Assembly (NCBI RefSeq): GCF_007859655.1
Contig: NZ_CP042304.1
Coordinates: forward strand, 3,040,501-3,104,500
Origin: Devosia ginsengisoli
Lineage (GTDB): Bacteria; Pseudomonadota; Alphaproteobacteria; Rhizobiales; Devosiaceae
Direction: 5' to 3'
Length of the DNA stretch: 64,000 bases
Under the pieces are notes generated by a model, which was not told the origin of the DNA, did not search any database, and saw only the letters and a program-made list of their open reading frames with translations. Below are positions 44,493 through 53,558 of the stretch, piece by piece. How positions within the stretch are numbered: position 1 is the first letter of the stretch; every line of letters starts with the position of its first letter. Position numbers and translations under genes: made by a program.

Positions 44493-45635
44493 ATGCATTA
44501 CGACCTTATCGTCAGAAACGGCCACCTGCTCGATGTCGCGCAGGGCCTCGACCGAACAGGCTCGCTGGCCTTTGCCGGGGGAAAGATCGCCGCGATCGAC
44601 GTGTCCGAGGCCGATACGGCCACGGCGGAGGTCGATGCCAGCGGGCAATATGTGACTGCAGGGCTGATCGACCTGCACACCCATGTCTATGTCGGCGGCA
44701 CCTCGCTGGGCGTCGACCCCGATGAGCTGGCGCGCGGCTCGGCCGTGACCACTTTGGTCGATGCGGGCAGTGCCGGCGCGGCCAATATTGCCGGCTTTCG
44801 CGCGCATGTGATCGAGCGGGCCGATGTGCGCATCCTCGCCTATCTCAACATTTCCTTTGCCGGCATTTTCGGCTTTGGCGGCGCCCTGTCGGTGGGCGAA
44901 GGCTGGGAACGGCGCCTGCTCGGCGTGCGCGAATGCGTGGCCGCCGTGCGCGACCATCGCGACATCATCGTCGGCATCAAGGCCCGCGTCGGCCCCAGCT
45001 CCAGCGGCGACAGCGTCATCGATCCGCTGAAGCTCGCCTTGCAGGCCGCCGAGGAACTGGACCTGCCAGTCATGGTGCATGTGGAAATGCCGCCACCCAC
45101 GATCGATGAAATCGCCGACCTGCTGCGGCCCGGCGACGTGCTGACCCATTGCTGCCGGCCCTACCCCAATGCCGTGGTCTCGCCGCGCAGTGGCGAGGTG
45201 AACCGCTCCTGCATGGCGGCGCGCGAGCGTGGCGTGTTCTTCGATACCGGTCATGGCCGCGGCTCGTTCGACTATGCCGCCTTCGGGCGCATGCAGCGCG
45301 CCGGCTTCCTGCCCGATGTGATCTCGTCCGACGTCCACCTGTTCAACCGCAAGACCCCCGCCGTGGACCTGCTGACGACCATGAACAAGGCTATCGCCCT
45401 GGGCGTCGATTTGCCCGATGTCGTCACCATGGCCACCACCGCCGCCGCAACGGCCTTGCGCCGGCCGGAACTGGGCGCGCTCAAAGTGGGCGCCGCAGGC
45501 GATGCCAGCCTCTTCACGCTGGAGGAAACGCCCCGCGAGCTGTTCGACAGTCTCGGCGCCTTGCTGGTGGCGCAGAAATCCCTCCGTCCACGCGGCACGG
45601 TGCAGGCAGGGGCGTGGCGCGAGGCCGTTCTTTAG
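44493..45635 (+). CDS. Amidohydrolase/deacetylase family metallohydrolase
   Basis: ATG 44493 has GGGGGA just upstream and gives 380 residues. The in-frame TTG at 44469 would overlap dgoK. The amidohydrolase-superfamily metal site is readable: GLIDLHTHVYVGG, Lys in VGIKARVG (likely carboxylated), MVHVEMPPP and ISSDVHLFN. The family (COG3964 type) is related to dihydroorotase and D-aminoacylase and is often near 2-keto-3-deoxy sugar acid genes. Together with DgoK it suggests that an N-acylated or lactam-like sugar acid enters this pathway. Confidence 0.82.
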   Translation: MHYDLIVRNGHLLDVAQGLDRTGSLAFAGGKIAAIDVSEADTATAEVDASGQYVTAGLIDLHTHVYVGGTSLGVDPDELARGSAVTTLVDAGSAGAANIAGFRAHVIERADVRILAYLNISFAGIFGFGGALSVGEGWERRLLGVRECVAAVRDHRDIIVGIKARVGPSSSGDSVIDPLKLALQAAEELDLPVMVHVEMPPPTIDEIADLLRPGDVLTHCCRPYPNAVVSPRSGEVNRSCMAARERGVFFDTGHGRGSFDYAAFGRMQRAGFLPDVISSDVHLFNRKTPAVDLLTTMNKAIALGVDLPDVVTMATTAAATALRRPELGALKVGAAGDASLFTLEETPRELFDSLGALLVAQKSLRPRGTVQAGAWREAVL

Positions 45636-45708
45636 AGAGCGCGCTGCGGCCGGGCGGAAAGGCCTATTCCCATCATGTGGGGCGAGAGGGGAAGGGGCTT
45701 GCCTGAAG

Positions 45709-45733
45709 GCATTTCGCGGGGGGTGCGAAATGC
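45709..45733 (+). terminator. Intercistronic hairpin with G-rich loop
   Basis: GCATTTCGC (45709-45717) and GCGAAATGC (45725-45733) are perfect complements around the loop GGGGGGT. It lies between the amidohydrolase stop and the bicupin start. No T tract follows, so it is probably an mRNA-stabilising or partial terminator structure. Confidence 0.45.
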
Positions 45734-45768
45734 TAGGAATTGGCGTTCGTTTATAAGAGGATACGTCG

Positions 45769-46518
45769 ATGCCTGTTGCTCCCCATGCGGAATCCGTTGC
45801 CGCGAACACCATGCCGGGCTCGCGACCGCTGCTGCCGGGCGAGATTGCCGGGGTGCGGGTTGCCCATCACCGGCTCGACAAAGGCACGCTGACGCTGCGT
45901 GGCGACCGGCTGCAACTGGTGGTGCTGGTTCTGCTCGGCGGGGCCGCAACGATCCGCTCGGGTGGCGCATCGACCCGCTTTGCCGACAAGACCTGCTACG
46001 TGGCGCGGCCGGGGGACGATATCCATATCGAGGCTGACGGGCACGCCGAGGTGCTGGAGGTGGACTGGGCGCTGACCGAAGAGGATTACGGCAGGATCGA
46101 CCTGGCCGGCATGGCATTTCCGATCGTCCAGGACTATGCGGCGAGCCCGCAATATCGTGACTATTTCAAGAGCGAGAAAACCATCAGCCGCACCTTGGTC
46201 GGCCCGCATGTGCTGCCGCGCTTCTGCATGGGTTCGGTGGAATCGATCGGGCCGGATCGCATCGAGCCGCATGCCCACCCCATGCTGGACCAGTTGTTCT
46301 TCAGCTTCGCGGAAAATGACATCACGCTGCTTATCGACGGGCAGCGCCATGCGCTGGGCGGGAGCACCCTGCTGCACATCCCGCTTGGCTCCAATCACGG
46401 TGTCGACGTGTCGCCGGGCAAGCGCATGCATTATCTGTGGCTGGATTTCTTCCAGCGCCATGAGGACATGGATTACATCGCCGAGGTCCACAAGGACGTG
46501 CCCTCACGGACGCTGTGA
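45769..46518 (+). CDS. Bicupin-like protein
   Basis: The 249-residue protein seems to hold two cupin barrels. The first, around residues 55-110, lacks clear metal histidines. The second, around 150-225, has RIEPHAHPMLDQLFF and HIPLGSNHGV, where cupins carry their metal ligands. GAGG lies 9 bases before ATG 45769. Cupins next to sugar-acid genes are often isomerases or ligand sensors. No DNA-binding domain is present. The 3' end overlaps the convergent aldose epimerase gene by 15 bases. Confidence 0.72.
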   Translation: MPVAPHAESVAANTMPGSRPLLPGEIAGVRVAHHRLDKGTLTLRGDRLQLVVLVLLGGAATIRSGGASTRFADKTCYVARPGDDIHIEADGHAEVLEVDWALTEEDYGRIDLAGMAFPIVQDYAASPQYRDYFKSEKTISRTLVGPHVLPRFCMGSVESIGPDRIEPHAHPMLDQLFFSFAENDITLLIDGQRHALGGSTLLHIPLGSNHGVDVSPGKRMHYLWLDFFQRHEDMDYIAEVHKDVPSRTL

Positions 46519-47367
46519 AATCTCGCCAACCGAAAGCCGAACCGTACCGGCCAGAACCGCGCCGGGCGCCAGGATATGCGTGCCGGTAAAGTCATGACCG
46601 GCAGCGGCGAGGTTGAAACCGTTGGCCACATGGGTAGCGGGTTCAAGGCACACATATTGGCCGGCGCTGTGCACCACGAGGTGGCGGAATTCCGGGCTGG
46701 CGGTGAGGATGATGTCCAGTCCATCGGTGGCGACATCCGCCCTGGTCCAGGCTTCGAGATAGCGCGTGGCTTCCGCCTGCGGCCCCGGTCCCGATAGGCG
46801 CTCGCCCGTCGGCAGATAGTCGGGCCGGAGCGGCCAATGGATGGCGGCATCATGGCTCACGCGGCCGGCGGGGAGATAGGGATGCCAGCCGAGGCCAGCG
46901 GGCATTGACGTGGTGTCCGTGTTGCGCAGGGTGAGGCCGATGGTGAGGCCATTATCGCCCAGCGCGAAGCTCTGGCGCGCTTCGGAGGCCCATGGCCAAT
47001 CGGCATCCGCTGCATAGTCGAGCGCCAATATGGCGCTGGCCGCGTCCTGTTCGACCAGACGCCAGGGCCGGCGCTGTGCCGGGCCATGCAGGCTATGCGG
47101 CATGGTATCGGGATGCGGCACCAGGTCGAACACGGCCCCGACAAAGTGCAGTTGCGCGCTCTCGATCCGGTTGTGATAGGGCAGCAGCGGATAGCCGCCG
47201 CCCTTGCCCCAGAACAGTGGATCGGCGTGGTCGGTGGGCAACGGCACGACGATGTCGCGCCCGGCATGACGCAGCAGGGTCAGCCGGCCGCCAAGGGCTG
47301 GCGCGAGTTCGGCTTCGAAGTCGCCATGGGCAAGGCGCAGGCGGCCTGTTGCACTCACCGGGACCAC
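46504..47367 (-). CDS. Aldose 1-epimerase family protein
   Basis: The 287-residue protein has the galactose mutarotase fold with likely catalytic His (MPHSLHG), second His (GLGWHPYLP) and base Glu (CLEPATHV). It interconverts anomers of an aldose or related sugar. It is the last gene of the PotABCD-type operon, overlapping the enolase-superfamily gene by 13 bases. An epimerase here implies that the imported compound, or an intermediate, is a reducing sugar rather than only an acid. Confidence 0.85.
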   Translation of the reverse strand: MVPVSATGRLRLAHGDFEAELAPALGGRLTLLRHAGRDIVVPLPTDHADPLFWGKGGGYPLLPYHNRIESAQLHFVGAVFDLVPHPDTMPHSLHGPAQRRPWRLVEQDAASAILALDYAADADWPWASEARQSFALGDNGLTIGLTLRNTDTTSMPAGLGWHPYLPAGRVSHDAAIHWPLRPDYLPTGERLSGPGPQAEATRYLEAWTRADVATDGLDIILTASPEFRHLVVHSAGQYVCLEPATHVANGFNLAAAGHDFTGTHILAPGAVLAGTVRLSVGEISQRP

Positions 47368-48455
47368 GAGAGGTCGAGATATCGCTCCACCACCACTTCA
47401 TCAGGCGCGAAACCCAGCCCCGGTCCTGATGGCAGCGCGATGCGGCCGTCATGCGGCTGCGGGGTATCGACGCCGATAAAGGCTTCGGGGGTGACATAGA
47501 GATATTCGAACAGAGCCGTTTCCGGCAGGGCCGCGAAGAGATTGAGCGTCGCGAAATAGCCCGGCCCGAAATAGGGCGAATGCGGCATCAGCACACGGCC
47601 GGCCGCCCGGGCACGTTCCGCGATATCGAGGAAAACCGAGATGCCGCCCACCTTGGTCACGCTGGGCTGGGGGAAGGTGATGCCTGATATCAGGGCCTCG
47701 AAGGCAAAGGCCGTGCAGGCATTCTCACCGGCGCCGATGGCAATGCCCTCGGCTTCGATGGCGGAGAGCGTTGCAACATCCTCGGGCGGGAAGATCGGCT
47801 CTTCCAGCCACATGACATCGGCTTCGCGCAGCACCGGCACCATGGCGCTGGCCTGCTCGCGGCTCCAGTTACAGTTGACGTCGACGGCCAGGCCCGGGCC
47901 CTGCCCCATCGCCGCGCGTGCCGCGATGATGGGTTCGGCGGCAATTTCGTGCAGCTTGATATATTGGTAGCCGCGGGCCACCGCCTCGCCGGCATAGCGG
48001 GCGGCCAGATCAGGATCGCGATAGGCGACGAGGCTGGCATAGGCCGTCACGCTTTCGGGCGGGTTTGCGGCAATGAGCTCGGCCAGCCGTTTGCCTTCCC
48101 GCTTGGCCTTGAGGTCCCAGAGCGCGATATCGACGCCGGACAGGGCGAAGATGGTAATGCCATAGCGCCCGAACAGATGCAGCGCCTGCTGGGTGGCGCG
48201 GTTCCAGGCGGCGATATCGTCGATGTCGCGACCGATCACCTGCGGGGCAATCATGTCCTCGACAGCGGCGGCCACGGCCCGGGCGCAGAAATAGCCGAAG
48301 GCTTCGCCCCAGCCGACGCGCCCGTCCTCATCCTCGATGCGCACCAGCACATTGTCGAGAATGTGCCAGCGCGTCGGGGTGATGCCCTCCCCGCGCCCGC
48401 CATCCTCGAAGGGAATGCGGACGATACGGGTGGAGATGCTCTTGATGCGCGACAT
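47355..48455 (-). CDS. Enolase-superfamily (mandelate racemase/muconate lactonizing) enzyme
   Basis: The 366-residue protein has the barrel K-x-H-type segment (YQYIKLHEIA), metal ligands (AVDVNCNW, WLEEPIFP, IGAGENACT) and MPHSPYFGPG with a late His. The IKLHE element is typical of a subgroup with sugar acid dehydratase members. It follows the PotC-like permease by 8 bases. With the uronate-dehydrogenase-like and RraA-like genes across the divergent promoter it would form a sugar, lactone, acid and keto-deoxy-acid route. Confidence 0.83.
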   Translation of the reverse strand: MSRIKSISTRIVRIPFEDGGRGEGITPTRWHILDNVLVRIEDEDGRVGWGEAFGYFCARAVAAAVEDMIAPQVIGRDIDDIAAWNRATQQALHLFGRYGITIFALSGVDIALWDLKAKREGKRLAELIAANPPESVTAYASLVAYRDPDLAARYAGEAVARGYQYIKLHEIAAEPIIAARAAMGQGPGLAVDVNCNWSREQASAMVPVLREADVMWLEEPIFPPEDVATLSAIEAEGIAIGAGENACTAFAFEALISGITFPQPSVTKVGGISVFLDIAERARAAGRVLMPHSPYFGPGYFATLNLFAALPETALFEYLYVTPEAFIGVDTPQPHDGRIALPSGPGLGFAPDEVVVERYLDLSWSR

Positions 48456-48463
48456 GGGCGAAA

Positions 48464-49306
48464 TCAGACCTTCTGGCTTTTAACGCGCCCCACCAATTGG
48501 GACGGATCGACGAAGCGGAGGGCGATCAGCAGGCCGGTCATGGTCGTCAGCATGTAGATGACGGCCATGGCGTCCACCGATTGCTGGGCGCGAACCCCGG
48601 CGGCGAACATCGAATAATAGAGCGCGACGATCAGTGTCTGGCTGTCCGGCCCCGCAGTGAGGAAGGTCAACTCGAACATGGAGATCGTGCGGATCAGCAC
48701 CAGAATGCCGGCCGCCAGAATGCCCGGCATCAGCAGGGGCACGAGGATGCGCCAGAAGGTCGTCAGCGAGGAAGCGCCGAAGACGCGCGCCGCCGAGTCC
48801 AGCCGGGGGTCGATCTGCTCGATGAACGGGGTCATGACCAGCACGGCAAAGGGCACGCTGGGCACCAGATTGGCCAGGATGACACCCCACATCGTGCCGC
48901 CTGCGCCCACCTGATAGAGCACGGTGGCCAGCGGAATGCCGTAGGTGATGGGCGGCACCAGCAGCGGCACGAGGAACATCAGCATGACGAGGCTCTTGCC
49001 CTTGAACTGCAGCCGGGCCAGCGCATAGGCCGCCGGCACGCCGACGCCGAGCGAGATGGCGACGACCGCCAGGGTGATTTCCACCGTGACCAGCAGCACA
49101 TGCTGGAGCTGGAATTCCTTCCAGGCCTCGCCATACCATTTCGGCGTGAACTGCTCGGGCAGCCAGCCGGTAAACCAGCCCGTGCCGAAGGAACTGACCA
49201 GCACCGAGGTGATGATCAACAGCACGTTGATGACGAAAAAGACCATGCAGGCGATGACGAACCAGCGCCATGCGCGCGGCAGCATTGTATCGCGGATGAA
49301 GTCCAT
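48464..49306 (-). CDS. ABC transporter permease (PotC-like)
   Basis: This is an approximately 280-residue membrane protein with a PotC-type EAA loop (LDSAARVFGASSLTTFWRIL). I chose ATG 49306, which overlaps the stop of the preceding gene as TGATG. GTG 49309 is possible. It is part of an ATPase-permease-permease-binding-protein set in one operon. Confidence 0.9.
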   Translation of the reverse strand: MDFIRDTMLPRAWRWFVIACMVFFVINVLLIITSVLVSSFGTGWFTGWLPEQFTPKWYGEAWKEFQLQHVLLVTVEITLAVVAISLGVGVPAAYALARLQFKGKSLVMLMFLVPLLVPPITYGIPLATVLYQVGAGGTMWGVILANLVPSVPFAVLVMTPFIEQIDPRLDSAARVFGASSLTTFWRILVPLLMPGILAAGILVLIRTISMFELTFLTAGPDSQTLIVALYYSMFAAGVRAQQSVDAMAVIYMLTTMTGLLIALRFVDPSQLVGRVKSQKV

Positions 49307-50229
49307 CACCCTTTTCCTCCAACAACGGGGCCACGATAGGAAAATTGGCGCAGGCCAAGCGCGATGCCGACAATGACCAACTGGGTTGCGCCCATCACCA
49401 TGGCCACGGTCGAAGCCATGGACCAGTTGTATTCCTCATAGGCCATTTCATAGGCGGCAATGGAAATGACGCGGGTCGCCCCGGCCGGTGCGCCCAGCAG
49501 CACCGCCGATGGAAACACCGCGAAAGCCTGCACGAAGGTGAGGCAGAACGTGATGGTGAGACCCGGAACCAGCAGCGGCAGATAGATGCGCCGGAACTGT
49601 TCCATCGGTGAAGCGCCCAGGGTCGCGGCGGCGCGCGCCAGGGTCGGATCGATGCCGGTCGTATAGGACAGCATCATCATGAAGGCGAAGGGAAAGCCGG
49701 TGATGAGCAGCGAAAGCGCCACACCCCAGTAATTGTTGAGCAGGCGCAGCGGCGAGCCGAGCAGGCCCAGCTCGAGCAGACTGCGGTTCAGCCAGCCATT
49801 GGGCGCCAGGTAGAGCATCAGGCCTTCGGCGACGAGAACCGTGCCCAGCGTCATCGGAATGACCAGCAGGGTCGACAGCAGGCGCTGCCCCCGTGACGGG
49901 GTGCGCAGCATGAAGGCAAAGGGTACCGCCAGCCCCACATTGAGGATGGTGACCGGCAAAGCCAGCCACAGCGTCTTGCCGACGGTTTCGTAGAGGCGCG
50001 GTTCGCTGAAGAAGCGCTGGTAGTTGGCGAGCCATTCCGCATTCTCGCCCTGCGGGCTGAACGAGGAAATGAAGCCGTAGATGAACGGATAGACGAACAG
50101 CCCCACGATCACCAGCAGGCCCGGCACCACCATCAACAGGCGCAGGTCGCGGCCGGCAACCGTCGAGGGGTCGGCATTGGCGCTGCGCGACGCTGCTGCA
50201 GCCGAAATGGTTTCGCTGGCCATGGTCAC
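49306..50229 (-). CDS. ABC transporter permease (PotB-like)
   Basis: The 307-residue membrane protein starts at GTG 50229, overlapping the ATPase stop as GTGA. The EAA loop reads LARAAATLGASPMEQFRRIY. A long first helix (LLMVVPGLLVIVGLFVYPFI) and about six helices in total fit PotB/CysT-type permeases. Confidence 0.9.
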   Translation of the reverse strand: MTMASETISAAAASRSANADPSTVAGRDLRLLMVVPGLLVIVGLFVYPFIYGFISSFSPQGENAEWLANYQRFFSEPRLYETVGKTLWLALPVTILNVGLAVPFAFMLRTPSRGQRLLSTLLVIPMTLGTVLVAEGLMLYLAPNGWLNRSLLELGLLGSPLRLLNNYWGVALSLLITGFPFAFMMMLSYTTGIDPTLARAAATLGASPMEQFRRIYLPLLVPGLTITFCLTFVQAFAVFPSAVLLGAPAGATRVISIAAYEMAYEEYNWSMASTVAMVMGATQLVIVGIALGLRQFSYRGPVVGGKG

Positions 50230-51290
50230 AGCCCCGCAATGGGCTGGGCCGGCCGCGGATAGACCAGCAGATGCTCGGGCGATACCGAAACATGCACGCG
50301 GTCGCCGGGGCGAACCGGGTCGCTTACGCGGGCATGAATCTGGCCGCCATTTTCGAGGTCGAGCTTCACCGTGCTGTCGCGGCCACCATAGATGACGCTG
50401 TCGACCGTCGCGGGCAGGCCGCTATCGGAAAACACCACGTCGTCCGGCTTGAATGCCGCGATCAGCGGACCATCGGCGATGTCGGTGAGGGCGGTGGCGT
50501 CCAGATCGACGCCCTTGTGGCTGACGGTGAGGCGCCCGGCGCGCGGCGCGGCGGCCGCGGTCACGTCGAGCAGGTTGCGATAGCCCATGAACAGCGCCAC
50601 ATCGAGATTGATCGGGCGGTTGTAGAGCTCCTGCGGCGCGCCCTGCTGCTGCATGACGCCTTCCTTCATCACCACGATACGGTCGGACATGGCCAGCGCC
50701 TCGTCCTGGTCATGGGTGACATAGATGGTGGTCAGCCCCAGCGTCTGGTGAATGCGCAGGATTTCCTCGCGCATTTCGATCCTGAGCGCTGCATCGAGAT
50801 TGGACAGCGGCTCATCCATCAGCACCAGCGGCGGCTCGATGACGATGGCGCGGGCAATGGCCACGCGCTGCTGCTGGCCGCCCGAAAGCTGGCCGGGCAA
50901 TTTGTCGGCATGCTGCTGCAGGCGCACCAGTGACAGGGCATTATCGACGCGGCGCCCCTGGTCGGCCGCGGACACCTTACGCATTTCGAGGCCGAACCGG
51001 ATGTTCTTCTTCGCGCTCATATGCGGGAACAGGGCGTAGTTCTGGAAGACCATGCCGAAGCCGCGCCGCTCGGGCGGCAGCGTATCGATGCGGCGGTCAT
51101 CGAGCCAGATTTCACCCGCCGTCAGCGGCAGCAGGCCGGAAAGACAGTTGAGGGCCGTGGACTTGCCACAGCCGGACGGCCCGAGCAGGGAGACGAACTC
51201 GCCGGCCTTGATCGACAGATTCATGCTCGACAGGGCCTGGTAGTCACCGAACGAGCGGGTGATGGATTTCATCTCAAGTTGCTGGAACAC
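50226..51290 (-). CDS. ABC transporter ATP-binding protein (PotA-like)
   Basis: The 354-residue protein has Walker A (GPSGCGKST), signature ([15 protein letters not shown]), Walker B ([10 protein letters not shown]) and a TOBE domain at the C-terminus. The start is GTG 51290, with GGGAGA upstream. It belongs to the spermidine/iron/2-aminoethylphosphonate-type importer class, but its catabolic neighbours point to a sugar-derived ligand. Confidence 0.92.
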   Translation of the reverse strand: MFQQLEMKSITRSFGDYQALSSMNLSIKAGEFVSLLGPSGCGKSTALNCLSGLLPLTAGEIWLDDRRIDTLPPERRGFGMVFQNYALFPHMSAKKNIRFGLEMRKVSAADQGRRVDNALSLVRLQQHADKLPGQLSGGQQQRVAIARAIVIEPPLVLMDEPLSNLDAALRIEMREEILRIHQTLGLTTIYVTHDQDEALAMSDRIVVMKEGVMQQQGAPQELYNRPINLDVALFMGYRNLLDVTAAAAPRAGRLTVSHKGVDLDATALTDIADGPLIAAFKPDDVVFSDSGLPATVDSVIYGGRDSTVKLDLENGGQIHARVSDPVRPGDRVHVSVSPEHLLVYPRPAQPIAGL

Positions 51291-51363
51291 ACTGGCTCTC
51301 CCGCGGGAAAAGACACCGCGCGACCGGCAGGGTCGCGCGGCGGTTGAGTTAGGTCAGAACGGA

Positions 51364-52563
51364 TTAGTCGCCCTTGCCGGCACCGATCTCCTCGTCCCAC
51401 TTGCGGAACGCTTCGATCATGAGGTCGGGCTCGAGAATGACGTCGATCGGCGTGGTTTCGATGAGCTCGTCATACATGGGACGACCGAACTCGGCCATCA
51501 CCTGCTGGCTCTCTTCAGGCGCCATGTCGATGGTGACGCCCTTCACGGACGGACCCGGATAGAGATAGCCGGCATCATAGGTGATGGCCTGCTGTTCGGG
51601 CTGCAGCATGAACTTGAGCACGTCGATGGCAACGGCACGGCGCTCGTCGCTCAACCCCTTGGGGATGGAGAAGAGGTGGCCGTCGCCGATAAAGGTCGTG
51701 TTGTCGAGGATCGCCACTTCGGCGCTGGCCGGAACAGTGCCCAGATAGCGCGGATTGATATCCCAGCCCATGCTGGTAATGGCGATATCGCGGGTGCCGT
51801 TACCGAGTTCCTTGAACGTGGTCGAGGTGCCCGACGGGTAGTATTCGATGCAGGTATTGAGCTCTGCCAGGTATTCCCAGGTCTTGTCCCAGCCGTTGAT
51901 CGGGTCCTTGGGGTCGGAATCGCCCAGGATGAAGGGCAGGCCCATCAGGAAGGTACGGCCGGCACCGGAATTGGCGGGACGCGCGTAGATCAGCTTGTTG
52001 GGATTGGCCTTGCACCAGGCCAGCAGCTCTTCGGCCGTGCCGGGCACATCGGCCACCCGGTCGGGCATATATTCGATGAAGGGACCCTGCTGGGAATAGG
52101 CGATCACCACGCCCTGCATGTCGGCCAGGGCCTGCAGCGTCACCGCGCCAGGATTGAGGACCTCGTTGGGGTCGCCGATCTGGTCGATATAGGGGGTCAG
52201 GTCTTCCCAGAGACCCAGCTGCATGCCGGCGGCGAGGCCGTCGGCCCCGGTCAGCACGATGTCGATATCCATGCGATTGGCATTCTGCATCGCCTGGATC
52301 TTGCCGGCCAGTTCGGGCGCCGGCGCCTTGGTGAAGGTGAAGCGCGACACCTTTTCCGGATTGGCAGCGAGGTAATTGTCGAACACCTGCTGGGTGAGCG
52401 CCAGATTTCCCGAAACGTCGATCACGTTGATCTGGACGGGGTCCGCCATGGCGGACGAGGGCATTGCGACAGCCGCCATGGCCACGCCTGCCATCAGCAA
52501 ACCGATTGCATTGGCTCGCGCTTTGCGGTGGCGCGAGATAGTTCCGTGTGACTGCTTGGCCAT
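51364..52563 (-). CDS. Extracellular solute-binding protein (PotD/AfuA-like)
   Basis: ATG 52563 (GGGAGG upstream) gives 399 residues. Earlier in-frame starts lie in the promoter. A long n-region precedes the signal helix (AIGLLMAGVAMAAVAMPSSA, cleavage after AMA). The mature part has INVIDVSGNLALTQQVFDNY and late LFSIPKGLSDERR, typical of polyamine/iron-type binding proteins. It is the first gene of the leftward operon, and one of two copies of a 15-bp operator candidate lies 90 bases upstream. Confidence 0.9.
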   Translation of the reverse strand: MAKQSHGTISRHRKARANAIGLLMAGVAMAAVAMPSSAMADPVQINVIDVSGNLALTQQVFDNYLAANPEKVSRFTFTKAPAPELAGKIQAMQNANRMDIDIVLTGADGLAAGMQLGLWEDLTPYIDQIGDPNEVLNPGAVTLQALADMQGVVIAYSQQGPFIEYMPDRVADVPGTAEELLAWCKANPNKLIYARPANSGAGRTFLMGLPFILGDSDPKDPINGWDKTWEYLAELNTCIEYYPSGTSTTFKELGNGTRDIAITSMGWDINPRYLGTVPASAEVAILDNTTFIGDGHLFSIPKGLSDERRAVAIDVLKFMLQPEQQAITYDAGYLYPGPSVKGVTIDMAPEESQQVMAEFGRPMYDELIETTPIDVILEPDLMIEAFRKWDEEIGAGKGD

Positions 52564-52650
52564 TCCAACCTCCCTGGCATTCAGTGACGGGAAATGTATG
52601 GGCAAATCCCGGAAGCGGCCACAGAAAGTCACGCAGGCATCGCCGATCAC

Positions 52651-52665
52651 TCTTACAATGTGAGA
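52651..52665. promoter_or_regulatory. Operator candidate copy 1: TCTTACAATGTGAGA
   Basis: This near-palindrome (one imperfect pair) lies 88 bases before the binding-protein start. It matches the copy at 52759-52773 at 12 of 15 positions, including ATGTGAGA. Two copies in one divergent gap, each nearer to a different gene, suggest one regulator for both operons. Confidence 0.5.
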
Positions 52666-52758
52666 TCAACCGAAACGTCCCACTATCGGCGGGGCTGTTG
52701 CACTGCCGAGCCGAGTGTATGCTTTACGGGTAGGAAGTGCTGTTGTTGCGGTGAATGT

Positions 52759-52773
52759 TCTCAATATGTGAGA
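52759..52773. promoter_or_regulatory. Operator candidate copy 2: TCTCAATATGTGAGA
   Basis: This site has perfect 5-bp arms TCTCA/TGAGA. It lies 45 bases before the GTG of the RraA-like gene and is 108 bases from copy 1, close to ten helical turns. The IclR/SMP-30 protein encoded in the rightward operon (54370) is the likely binder. Confidence 0.5.
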
Positions 52774-52817
52774 GTATGCGCTGTGGCAGCAGGCGCCGGG
52801 TTTTCGGAGGTACAAGA

Positions 52818-53558
52818 GTGACACAGGTGGACCAGCCCATATTGTCGAGCATGCTCGACATGCTGAAGGCTTGCAGCACGGCAACGATCACGACGCAGTT
52901 GTTCAAGCGCAATTATCGCCAGCAGTTCCTGGTCGGCCTGTCGCCGCTCAATCCCAATGCGGCCTCGTTCGCCGGCGAAGCCTTCACGCTGCGCTTCATT
53001 CCCTCGCGCGAGGATCGCGACTGGGATCTCGGCGACCTGAACAAGCGCGGCGAGGACAATATCCAGTGGGAAGCCGTCGAAGCGATCGGGGCCGGCCAGG
53101 TGCTGGTCATCGACAGCCGCAATGACCCGCGCGCCGCCTCGGCGGGCAATATGCTGATGACGCGGATGCTGCGCAAGGGCGTGGCCGGCGCCGTTACCGA
53201 TGGCGCCTTCCGGGACGGCAACGAAATTTCCCAGATGGCGCTGCCCGCCTTCTGCGTCGGACGCACGGCCTCGACCCGTCCGGCCTTCCATCGCGCCGCG
53301 GACATGCAATTGCCCATCGGCTGCGCCGGTGTCGCCGTCTATCCCGGCGACATCATCGTCGGCGATTCCGACGGCGTGGTGGTGATTCCGCGCCAGATCG
53401 CCGAAGAGGTCGCCCAGGACAGCCACGAGCAGGAATTGCGCGAGCAATTTCTCTTCACCAAGATCGACGCGGGCGCCCCGCTCTGGGGCACCTATCCGCC
53501 CAATGAGGAAACGCTGCGCGAATATGCCGAATGGCGCGCGCGTCCGGTGGCGAAATGA
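52818..53558 (+). CDS. RraA/HMG aldolase-family protein
   Basis: GTG 52818 with GGAGG 7 bases upstream gives 246 residues. An in-frame ATG at 52755 lies inside the operator. The family motif is GAVTDGAFRDGNEIS, and the late VYPGDIIVGDSDGVVVIP is also typical. Members include 4-hydroxy-4-methyl-2-oxoglutarate aldolases, which release pyruvate, and RNase E regulators. The metabolic neighbours favour a pyruvate-releasing aldolase. It is first in a five-gene operon and overlaps the next gene as ATGA. Confidence 0.85.
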   Translation: MTQVDQPILSSMLDMLKACSTATITTQLFKRNYRQQFLVGLSPLNPNAASFAGEAFTLRFIPSREDRDWDLGDLNKRGEDNIQWEAVEAIGAGQVLVIDSRNDPRAASAGNMLMTRMLRKGVAGAVTDGAFRDGNEISQMALPAFCVGRTASTRPAFHRAADMQLPIGCAGVAVYPGDIIVGDSDGVVVIPRQIAEEVAQDSHEQELREQFLFTKIDAGAPLWGTYPPNEETLREYAEWRARPVAK

